Below, piece after piece: positions 8,587 to 14,878 of a DNA stretch of 40,928 nt; position 1 is the stretch's first letter, and each line of letters opens with the position of its first letter. The translations under genes were made by a program, and so were the position numbers. The stretch lies in assembly GCA_020073465.1 (NCBI GenBank), contig JAIQFC010000046.1, positions 1-40,928 of the forward strand. The letters are read 5' to 3'. The DNA comes from Terriglobia bacterium (GTDB taxonomy: Bacteria > Acidobacteriota > Terriglobia > Terriglobales > Acidobacteriaceae). Under the pieces are notes generated by a model that was not told where the DNA came from, did no database searches, and worked only from the letters and a program-made list of their open reading frames with translations.

Positions 8587-8850
8587 TTAGAACGGTTTGC
8601 GCACCACCACTTCCGCGTCACGAATGAAGAACTGCGCCGAGCAGGTCTCCGATCCGCAAATCACCGGCAGGAGTCCGTTAATCTGTTTGCGCGTGATCAG
8701 CCCCAGCATCCCGCACGAAGGACAGGAGAGCACAGCCCAGTAGGGATCTTCCTTCTCGCCAACTTCACCCGCATTTTCCAGCACAAATACAGTGCCGGGA
8801 GCCATCTGCTCCGGGATCCACTCGCTCAGCAAGTCCAGTTCGCCGACCAT
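8587..8850 (-). CDS. small zinc-ribbon-like protein of unknown function
   Basis: 87 residues, start MVGELDLLSEWIPEQM; the ATG at 8850 is preceded by GGAGGAAG. Four cysteines form two knuckles: LSCPSCGML (C-x-x-C) and VICGSETCSAQF (C-x4-C), fitting a single zinc ribbon, with a short acidic N-terminal region. It lies 36 bases after the MerR-type gene on the same strand, so they are probably one transcription unit. No family function known to me. Confidence 0.62.
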   Translation of the reverse strand: MVGELDLLSEWIPEQMAPGTVFVLENAGEVGEKEDPYWAVLSCPSCGMLGLITRKQINGLLPVICGSETCSAQFFIRDAEVVVRKPF

Positions 8851-8886
8851 GTCTTCCTCCTGTGTTCCGTGAACTAAACTTCCCTG

Positions 8887-9360
8887 CTATGAAGCCTTTC
8901 TAGCACGCTTGCGGTAACCCGACGAAGTTACCGAAGTATTCGCCTTTCGGGAGACGACCTCCGCCCGCACCTGCCGCACCGCATCGCTCAGACAAATTCC
9001 CAGGATGGGCTGGTTCGAATTCTTCAAGATATCCACAATCTGCCGGGCCGACGTCTCCAGATAAAGATGAGTGCCGTCTGTAAGCAGGTGATAGTCGGAG
9101 TTCCGGCTCACAATATCCGACAGCCCCTTGCCGAACTCCCGGTCCAGGAAGCGCATCACCTTGCGCACCCCCTGCAGCGAGAACCCCTTGCGCCGCAACT
9201 CGCAGATCACCGCGACTTCCGTCAGATGATTCATCGAATACAGCCGCCGGTGCCCTTCCCGCTCCGGCCTCACTACTCCCCGCTCGTCCCACCACTGCAA
9301 CTGCCGCGCCGTGATCCCGGTCAGGCCAATCACTTCTCGCGATGTGAAGCGTTCTTGCAT
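8887..9360 (-). CDS. MerR-family transcriptional regulator
   Basis: 157 residues from ATG 9360. The N-terminal winged helix-turn-helix is clear: FTSREVIGLTGITARQLQWWDERGVVRPEREGHRRLYS, then LTEVAVICELRRKGFSLQGVRKVMRFL. The C-terminal part (about 85-140) is an unassigned effector/dimerisation region with SDYHLLTDGTHLYLETSARQIVDIL, and the end is basic (YRKRARKAS). It has no metal-binding Cys pattern, so it is not a classic metal sensor. A TTG start 12 codons upstream is possible but lies within the operator. Two palindromes directly upstream suggest autoregulation. Confidence 0.85.
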   Translation of the reverse strand: MQERFTSREVIGLTGITARQLQWWDERGVVRPEREGHRRLYSMNHLTEVAVICELRRKGFSLQGVRKVMRFLDREFGKGLSDIVSRNSDYHLLTDGTHLYLETSARQIVDILKNSNQPILGICLSDAVRQVRAEVVSRKANTSVTSSGYRKRARKAS

Positions 9361-9372
9361 GGGTCCCCAATT

Positions 9373-9410
9373 ATGTTTGAAACAAGCTCCTACCAAAATG
9401 TTTCAAACAT
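9373..9410 (-). promoter_or_regulatory. operator of the MerR-type gene: two TGTTT-n-AAACA palindromes
   Basis: ATGTTTGAAACA (9373-9384) and TGTTTCAAACAT (9399-9410) form a perfect 12-bp inverted repeat. Each arm is itself an 11-bp palindrome, with centres 25 bases apart. A CATAAT -10-like hexamer on the minus strand (9370-9375) overlaps the proximal site, 10 bases before the start codon. Confidence 0.6.
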
Positions 9411-9463
9411 TTTAGGCATGAGTTGGCGAGAGTCAAGCAAAGATTCGGAGCAAAAGGGGGTGA

Positions 9464-9712
9464 CTAAGAGAGTTCCCAGCAGCAATGGGGCGATGGAAGT
9501 GCACTACCCCCACCCACGAAGTGGACAACCTCTAGGCGGTCGCCTTCGGCGAGCTTGGTCTCGGACCAGCGATCCCGCGCCACGATATCGCGATTTAACT
9601 CAATCGCCACCCGGTCCGCCTTCATACCAAGGGCATCCACCAGGTCCGCGAGCGTGAAAGGTGTCGCAGCATCGCCAAAACTGCGCTCTTCGCCGTTGAT
9701 CTGGAGTTTCAT
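9464..9712 (-). CDS. thiS: ThiS-like sulfur carrier with an abnormal C-terminal extension
   Basis: 82 residues with the ubiquitin-like beta-grasp of ThiS: MKLQINGEERSFG, LADLVDALGM, VAIELNRDIVARDRW and LAEGDRLEVVHFVGGG. In active ThiS the Gly-Gly is the C-terminus, adenylated by ThiF and thiocarboxylated for thiazole synthesis. Here reading continues 13 residues (SALPSPHCCWELS). Adding one base to the C5 run at 9507-9511 would give HFVGGG followed at once by TAG, the normal ending. So this is a frameshift (real or sequencing) or a proprotein needing a protease. No thiG or other thi gene is next to it; the upstream gene ends 36 bases away on the same strand. Confidence 0.78.
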   Translation of the reverse strand: MKLQINGEERSFGDAATPFTLADLVDALGMKADRVAIELNRDIVARDRWSETKLAEGDRLEVVHFVGGGSALPSPHCCWELS

Positions 9713-9748
9713 GAGGGGATACCGCCCGAGAGGGACTGCGGCGCCACT

Positions 9749-10333
9749 TTACTCCGCCCGGCGCAGCAGAAACTTCCGCGTGGCCGTGCGCCCTTCATAG
9801 TTCGCCTGCACCATCACGGAAGCGTCGGATAGGGCCGCTTCGTCGACCTCAATCTTGATCTCGGCGCTGCCCCCCGCGTCGGTCACCGCCTGCGTGTAGA
9901 AAGGAGCCGCTTCCCGCCGCGCAAAGCGAAACGTCAGACGCGCTCCCGGTGCGGCCGAGCCTCCCTCGGTGACGCGCAGTTGCATGGTCAGATTCTGGTT
10001 GGCATGCACCGACTCCGCATTCAGCCACTGTACTTCGAGCTCTTTGACCGCAGCCAGTACCTCCGGTTCCGGCCGATCCAGAATACTGTCCAGTTTCCCT
10101 TCCCGGATCGCATCCAGCACCTGGCGGTGCTGCTCGCGCAGTTGCTGCTCCCTTTGTGCGTCTCCGAGTTGTACCTGCCCGGCCGATGCCGCGTAGGAAA
10201 CGGCCTTCTTGCCCACGCAGCGGCCGCGCACGAAAACCTGGGTTTGCAGCAACAGTTCGCCCTCACGTGCCTCGCTCTGCACGTGGTAAATGGTGTCACC
10301 GTGCTTAACGTCGGTATTGAATCCAAAAATCAT
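9749..10333 (-). CDS. two-domain protein of unknown function
   Basis: 194 residues from ATG 10333. The N-terminal 50 residues (MIFGFNTDVKHGDTIYHVQSEAREG, then TQVFVRGRCVGKK) form a small beta-rich module that I have seen in other acidobacterial proteins. A charged linker helix (about 60-105, REQQLREQHRQVLDAIREGKLD) leads to an immunoglobulin-like C-terminal domain (LTMQLRVTEGGSAAPGARLTFRFARR to VMVQANYEGRTATRKFLL). No signal peptide, so presumably cytoplasmic. Probably co-transcribed with thiS, but the sequence suggests no thiamine role. Confidence 0.6.
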   Translation of the reverse strand: MIFGFNTDVKHGDTIYHVQSEAREGELLLQTQVFVRGRCVGKKAVSYAASAGQVQLGDAQREQQLREQHRQVLDAIREGKLDSILDRPEPEVLAAVKELEVQWLNAESVHANQNLTMQLRVTEGGSAAPGARLTFRFARREAAPFYTQAVTDAGGSAEIKIEVDEAALSDASVMVQANYEGRTATRKFLLRRAE

Positions 10334-10340
10334 AGGGATT

Positions 10341-10467
10341 TTGTAATTTTGTAGTTGGGTAATTGCGCAATTGAAAGTCAGTAGCGCCGTGTTCCGACTC
10401 TAACAGACAACGGGCTCACACCGTCTTTTCAATTGCCCAATGACTCAATTACACAATTTCCTAATTC
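10341..10467. repeat. AATTG-unit inverted repeat A, upstream of nuoA
   Basis: The left arm (10341-10379) and right arm (10423-10467) are imperfect reverse complements, each made of near-tandem 8-9 base units of the type TAATTG-x-G. Same design as the elements before nuoF and nuoG. Confidence 0.7.
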
Positions 10468-10502
10468 TTTCCGCCAAATCGACAAAATGCGTCGCCCTTC
10501 CC

Positions 10503-10530
10503 TTGACACTCCCGACTCTAAGCCCATAAT
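10503..10530 (+). promoter_or_regulatory. sigma70-type promoter of the nuo operon
   Basis: TTGACA (10503-10508, perfect), a 16-base spacer, then CATAAT (10525-10530, five of six). A start near 10537 would give a leader of about 42 bases before nuoA. It is the best promoter match I found in the window. Confidence 0.65.
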
Positions 10531-10578
10531 CTAGAACGTTTAAGCATCACTTGGCGCGAATTATATATACCTCGTCCT

Positions 10579-10989
10579 ATGCCCGACAATTACTTCGCAC
10601 GCTACCTGCCGTTTTTGATCCATATTCTGCTCGCCGGCGGCATTGCGACTGCGATTGTCCTGCTTTCCTGGCTGCTCGGACAGCGTAAGCCCACCCGCGC
10701 CAAGCTTTCCCCCTACGAATGCGGTATGACCCCGGTGGGCGACTCCCGCGAGCGCTTCTCCGTAAAGTTCTATCTCGTCGCCATGCTCTTCATTTTGTTC
10801 GACGTAGAAGCGGTTTTCATCTATCCCTGGGCCATCAGTTTGCGCCGATTCACGGAGAATCACGAGGGGCATTTTGGCCTGTGGGAGATGCTGGTCTATA
10901 TCGGCATTTTCCTGGTCGGCTTCTTCTATATCTGGAAGAAGGGCGTCCTCGACTGGGGCGCCGCCTCGATGAAGCGGGAGAAGTTTTGA
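10579..10989 (+). CDS. nuoA: NADH-quinone oxidoreductase subunit A
   Basis: 136 residues, three transmembrane helices (about 9-32, 66-88, 97-120). The signature PYECGMTPVGDSRERFSVKFYLVAMLFILFDVEAVF is the conserved NuoA loop and helix that lines the quinone channel of complex I. First gene of the operon, behind the promoter at 10503. No clear Shine-Dalgarno sequence precedes the ATG. Its TGA overlaps the nuoC ATG by one base, leaving no room for nuoB, which normally lies between A and C. Confidence 0.96.
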   Translation: MPDNYFARYLPFLIHILLAGGIATAIVLLSWLLGQRKPTRAKLSPYECGMTPVGDSRERFSVKFYLVAMLFILFDVEAVFIYPWAISLRRFTENHEGHFGLWEMLVYIGIFLVGFFYIWKKGVLDWGAASMKREKF

Positions 10990-11486
10990 TGCCCCTCTCC
11001 CCCGCCATCACCGACCTGGAACAGCTCAAGAGCCATCCCGCCGTCGCCCGGCTGACCGCGTGGAACCCCGCGGCGGTCCAGGGAGTCAAGTTCGACCGCG
11101 ACGAGATGACGATCTACGTCGACAGCGCCCACCTCCGCGAGGCCTGTGCTCTGCTGCGCGACGATTCCGATTGCGCTTTCAACTTCCTCTCCGACGTCAC
11201 CTGCGTCGACTGGACTCCCGCCGAACCCCGCTTCGAAGTCGTCTACCACCTGCTGTCGATCCCGAAGAAAGAACGTGTCCGCCTGAAGGTCCGCCTGGGG
11301 AGCGCCAGCCCGGTGGTCGAATCGGTAACCTCAGTCTGGCCCGGAGCAAATTTCTTTGAGCGCGAAGTCTTCGACCTCTTCGGAATCCGCTTCTCCGGAC
11401 ATCCCTATTTACGGCGCATTCAGATGCCCGAAGACTGGGAAGGCCATCCCCTCCGCAAAGATTACCCCGTGGAGGGTTACCGGTAG
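10989..11486 (+). CDS. nuoC: NADH-quinone oxidoreductase subunit C
   Basis: 165 residues, starting at the ATG that overlaps the nuoA stop. The C-terminal signature ANFFEREVFDLFGIRFSGHPYLRRIQMPEDWEGHPLRKDYPVEGYR is diagnostic of the 30-kDa subunit of the peripheral arm. The N-terminal domain (CAFNFLSDVTCVDW and FEVVYHLLSI) is complete. It is not fused to NuoD; that gene starts two bases after its stop. Cytoplasmic, at the membrane interface next to NuoB and NuoD. Confidence 0.95.
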   Translation: MPLSPAITDLEQLKSHPAVARLTAWNPAAVQGVKFDRDEMTIYVDSAHLREACALLRDDSDCAFNFLSDVTCVDWTPAEPRFEVVYHLLSIPKKERVRLKVRLGSASPVVESVTSVWPGANFFEREVFDLFGIRFSGHPYLRRIQMPEDWEGHPLRKDYPVEGYR

Positions 11487-11488
11487 AC

Positions 11489-12694
11489 ATGGCGCATCTC
11501 GCCCCCACGCCCGTTGTCGAACCCGGCCAGGACCGCACCATGATCCTGAACATGGGCCCGCAGCACCCCTCCACGCACGGCGTGCTGCGCGTCATTCTCG
11601 AGATCGACGGCGAAAACATCGTCCGCATCATGCCCGACATCGGCTACCTGCACACCGGCATCGAGAAAACCTGCGAGGCCAAGTTCTACCAGCAGGTCGT
11701 GCCGCTCACCGATCGCATTGACTATCTCTGCCCCATGACCAACAACCTCTGCTATGTGTTGGCCGTGGAAAAACTCTTGGGCCTGGAAATCCCGCCGAAA
11801 GCGCAGTGGATGCGGGTTCTGATGAACGAGTTAACGCGCATCAACTCGCACCTGGTGTGGCTGGGCACGCACGCTATGGACATCGGCGCGCTGACTGTCT
11901 TCCTATATTGCTTCCGCGAGCGCGAAGAGATCCTGAAGATATTCGAGATGGTCAGCGGACAACGCATGATGACCTCCTACTTCCGCATTGGAGGAATCGC
12001 GCTCGAGCCCCCCCTCGGCTTCTTCGACCGCGTGCGTGACTTTGCCGGATATTTTCCTGAGAGAGTCGATGAATACGAGAACCTGTTGACCGCAAACCCC
12101 ATCTGGGGAATGCGCACCAAAGGCGTCGCCAGGATTACCGCCGAAGATGCCATCGCGCTGGGCGCCAGCGGTCCCACCCTACGCGGCAGTGGCGTCGACA
12201 TCGACCTGCGCCGCGATATGCCCTACTCGAGCTACGAGAAGTTCCAGTTCAAAGTCCCCATCGCGACCGAAGGGGACGTTTTCGCTCGTTACGTCTGCCG
12301 CGTGCAGGAGTTGCGCGAATCCATCGGCATCGTCAGGCAGGCCCTGGACGGCATGCCCGAGGGCCCCATCAAGGCCGATGCCCCCAAGGTCGTGCTTCCC
12401 GACCGCGAAAAAATGAAAACCCAGATGGAAGCCCTCATCTATCACTTCAAGATCATCACCGAGGGCTTTGCAGTTCCGGCCGGCGAAGTCTATCAAGCGG
12501 TCGAATCACCCCGTGGAGAAATGGGCTACTACGTGGTGAGCGACGGTACCGCCAAGCCCTACCGCGTGCACATGCGCTCCGCCTGCCTGGCGAATCTACA
12601 AACGCTGCAGACGATGTGCGAGGGCAGACTGCTGGCCGACGTGGTGGCCGCCATCGGCAGCATCGACATCGTGCTGGGAGAGATTGATCGGTAG
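11489..12694 (+). CDS. nuoD: NADH-quinone oxidoreductase subunit D
   Basis: 401 residues, normal length for the 49-kDa subunit that forms the quinone pocket with NuoB. Signatures: MGPQHPSTHGVLR (quinone-site His), DIGYLHTGIEK, ELTRINSHLVWLGTHAMDIGA and ESPRGEMGYYVVSDG near the C-terminus, followed by the usual IGSIDIVLGEIDR ending. Tightly linked to nuoC (two-base gap). After the stop comes a 165-base spacer with a repeat before nuoE. Confidence 0.97.
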   Translation: MAHLAPTPVVEPGQDRTMILNMGPQHPSTHGVLRVILEIDGENIVRIMPDIGYLHTGIEKTCEAKFYQQVVPLTDRIDYLCPMTNNLCYVLAVEKLLGLEIPPKAQWMRVLMNELTRINSHLVWLGTHAMDIGALTVFLYCFREREEILKIFEMVSGQRMMTSYFRIGGIALEPPLGFFDRVRDFAGYFPERVDEYENLLTANPIWGMRTKGVARITAEDAIALGASGPTLRGSGVDIDLRRDMPYSSYEKFQFKVPIATEGDVFARYVCRVQELRESIGIVRQALDGMPEGPIKADAPKVVLPDREKMKTQMEALIYHFKIITEGFAVPAGEVYQAVESPRGEMGYYVVSDGTAKPYRVHMRSACLANLQTLQTMCEGRLLADVVAAIGSIDIVLGEIDR

Positions 12695-12771
12695 GGAGTA
12701 GGAGGTCGTGGGTCTTGGGTGTTCGGTCTTAGGATTCGGAACACACAGTTGAAGGCTTAGAAACCACAGCC

Positions 12772-12850
12772 CGATGGGGCGAAAGAATACAGCCCACGGC
12801 GCAAGCCGTGGGTAAGCGTAAACAATGAACAAGCCCGGGAGGGGCGACAG
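12772..12850 (+). repeat. CCCACGGC hairpin repeat, copy 1 (nuoD-nuoE spacer)
   Basis: Perfect 8-bp hairpin CCCACGGC (12793-12800), GCAA loop, GCCGTGGG (12805-12812), then a less regular AAGCCC-GGGAGGGGCGA part reaching about ten bases before the nuoE ATG. The same 80-base arrangement recurs at 17278-17360. Upstream, 12692-12740 holds G/T-rich near-repeats (GTGGGTCTTGGGTGTTCGG). Confidence 0.65.
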
Positions 12851-12859
12851 AAACTGCGC

Positions 12860-13342
12860 ATGAAATTTTCAGAAGAGTTCGAAACGCGTTTCGCCGAGAT
12901 GGTCCCGCACTATCCCACCAAACGCTCGGCGCTGGTCCCGACCCTTCTCTACGCGCAGGATGAAATCGGTTTTCTATCCGACGAGGTCATCGCCGAAATC
13001 GCGTCGCGCCTCGACCTCACCGAACTCGAGGTCCGCAACGTGATCAGCTACTACTCCATGCTGACCACGAAGCCCCGCGGCAAGTTTAATGTCCAAGTTT
13101 GCACCAACATCAGCTGCATGGTCCGGGGCGGCGAAGAGATCCTGCATCACTGCGCCAATAAGCTCGGCATCGGCCATAAGCAGACCACCGCAGATGACCT
13201 GTTTACGCTGGAAGAAGTGGAATGCATCGGCGCCTGCAGCTGGGCCCCCGCTGCCCAAGTGAACTACGATTTTCACGAGAACCTGACGCCAGAAAAGATG
13301 GACAGGATTCTCGACGAGTACAGAAAGAAGGGAACGCAGTAA
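12860..13342 (+). CDS. nuoE: NADH-quinone oxidoreductase subunit E
   Basis: 160 residues. A thioredoxin-like fold carries the N1a [2Fe-2S] cluster: CTNISC (C-x4-C) and, about 35 residues later, CIGACSWAP (C-x3-C). The N-terminal helical part (YPTKRSALVPTLLYAQDEIG, EVRNVISYYSML) is typical of the 24-kDa subunit. It partners NuoF in the NADH-oxidising head. The ribosome-binding region overlaps the end of the CCCACGGC repeat. Confidence 0.96.
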   Translation: MKFSEEFETRFAEMVPHYPTKRSALVPTLLYAQDEIGFLSDEVIAEIASRLDLTELEVRNVISYYSMLTTKPRGKFNVQVCTNISCMVRGGEEILHHCANKLGIGHKQTTADDLFTLEEVECIGACSWAPAAQVNYDFHENLTPEKMDRILDEYRKKGTQ

Positions 13343-13350
13343 GAAAATTC

Positions 13351-13450
13351 AGTAATTGTGTAGTTTGGCAATTGGGAAATTGAAAACCGAAGTCGGCATC
13401 ATCTCGGTCGCAAGGTTTTCAATTCCCCAATTACTCAATTACAAGATTTC
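13351..13450. repeat. AATTG-unit inverted repeat B, nuoE-nuoF spacer
   Basis: The left arm (13351-13388) and right arm (13414-13450) are imperfect reverse complements built of AATTG/GTAATT units. The right arm ends three bases before the nuoF ATG, so no Shine-Dalgarno sequence is present there. Confidence 0.7.
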
Positions 13451-13453
13451 CCA

Positions 13454-14776
13454 ATGGCATCTCTGGTCTCACATCCCGACGAGGTAAAAGTCGTCTCCCG
13501 CCGTTTCGGCCAGGGAGCCGCCAACCTCGACCGCTACCTCGAACTCGACGGCTACAACGCCGTGCGGAAGGCGCTCGCCATGGAGCCCGACGCCATCATT
13601 AACGAGGTCAAGAACTCGTCCCTGCGCGGACGCGGCGGCGCCGGATTCTCCGCCGGCATGAAGTGGTCCTTCGTGCCCAAGCAGTCCGCCAAGCCCAAGT
13701 ACGTGCTCTGCAACGGCGACGAGAGCGAACCCGGCACCTGCAAAGACCGGCTGATCTTCGAGCACGATCCGCACTCCGTCATCGAAGGCGTAGTGATCGC
13801 CGGCCTCGCTGTCGGCGCAACCAGCGGCTACATCTACATCCGCGGCGAATATCGCTATCTTTCCATCATCATGCAGAAGGCGATCCGCGACGCCTATGCC
13901 AGAGGCTTCCTCGGCAAAAACATTTTCGGCAGCGGACGCAACTTCGACGCGTACTGGCACGGCGGCGCCGGAGCCTACGAAGTCGGCGAAGAATCCGCGC
14001 TCATGGAGTCGCTCGAAGGCAAGCGTGGCATTCCGCGCATCCGCCCGCCCTTCCCTGCTGTCGTCGGCCTGTGGGGCGGCCCGACTGTCATTAATAATGC
14101 CGAGACCCTGGCCAGCGTCCCCCACATTATTCTTGGCGGTGCCGATTGGTACGCCAAGCTCGGTCCCCCGAAAAACGGCGGTACGCGCCTGTTTTGCCTG
14201 AGCGGCAATCTGGCCAAGCCCGGCGTCTATGAGTTGCCGATGGGCTACAACCTGAAAAAAATGATTTACGAGGTCGGCGGCGGCATTCCCAACGGGCGCA
14301 AGCTGAAAGCTGTCGTCCCCGGAGGCTCCTCCACACCCTGCCTCACCGCGGACGAGATCGACATCAACATGGATTTCGATTCCGTTGCCAAAGCCGGATC
14401 GATGCTGGGTTCGGGCGGCGTAGTCGTGCTCGACGACGCGCAGTGCATCGTGAAATTCGCCCTGCGCACCATGAAGTTCTACCAGCACGAAAGTTGTGGA
14501 TGGTGCATCCCCTGCCGCGAGGGCACCGACTGGCTCAAGAAGACGCTCACCCGCTTTCACGCAGGCGGAGGCCTGAAAAAAGACATCGACAACATGCAGT
14601 ACCTGGCGGAAAACATGCTCGGACGGACATTCTGTCCGCTCGGCGACGCCGCCGCCATGCCGACCATCGGTTTCATAAACAAGTTTCGCAAGGAATTCGA
14701 GGATCACCTGGAAGGCCGCCCGTGCCCCTACGAAAAAGAGGGCGTGATCGACCACTTGCCAGTGCTGGCGCATTAG
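13454..14776 (+). CDS. nuoF: NADH-quinone oxidoreductase subunit F (NADH-binding)
   Basis: 440 residues. NADH/FMN site: RGRGGAGFSAGMKWSFVPK, then YVLCNGDESEPGTCKDR and GAGAYEVGEESALMESLEG. The N3 [4Fe-4S] motif ESCGWCIPCREG is followed by the fourth Cys in TFCPLGDAA. Full length for the 51-kDa subunit that takes electrons from NADH. The start at 13454 lies right at the edge of an inverted repeat and lacks a ribosome-binding site. Confidence 0.97.
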   Translation: MASLVSHPDEVKVVSRRFGQGAANLDRYLELDGYNAVRKALAMEPDAIINEVKNSSLRGRGGAGFSAGMKWSFVPKQSAKPKYVLCNGDESEPGTCKDRLIFEHDPHSVIEGVVIAGLAVGATSGYIYIRGEYRYLSIIMQKAIRDAYARGFLGKNIFGSGRNFDAYWHGGAGAYEVGEESALMESLEGKRGIPRIRPPFPAVVGLWGGPTVINNAETLASVPHIILGGADWYAKLGPPKNGGTRLFCLSGNLAKPGVYELPMGYNLKKMIYEVGGGIPNGRKLKAVVPGGSSTPCLTADEIDINMDFDSVAKAGSMLGSGGVVVLDDAQCIVKFALRTMKFYQHESCGWCIPCREGTDWLKKTLTRFHAGGGLKKDIDNMQYLAENMLGRTFCPLGDAAAMPTIGFINKFRKEFEDHLEGRPCPYEKEGVIDHLPVLAH

Positions 14777-14784
14777 TAGAGATT

Positions 14785-14876
14785 GAGCAATTTGGTAATC
14801 GGGTAATTGAGTAATTGAAGAACCGGATCGAGCGTTTTCAATTACACAATTACTCAATTATCCAATTACAAATTCC
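14785..14876. repeat. AATTG-unit inverted repeat C, nuoF-nuoG spacer
   Basis: The left arm (14785-14823) and right arm (14833-14876) are imperfect reverse complements of near-tandem TAATTGAG units. The right arm ends two bases before the nuoG ATG. It shares unit sequence with elements A and B. Confidence 0.7.
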
Positions 14877-14878
14877 CA

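Noticed and set aside
13469..14857. 462-codon open frame on the minus strand across nuoF
   Set aside because: Exact antisense of nuoF with its strong codon pattern; no recognisable protein and no ribosome-binding site.
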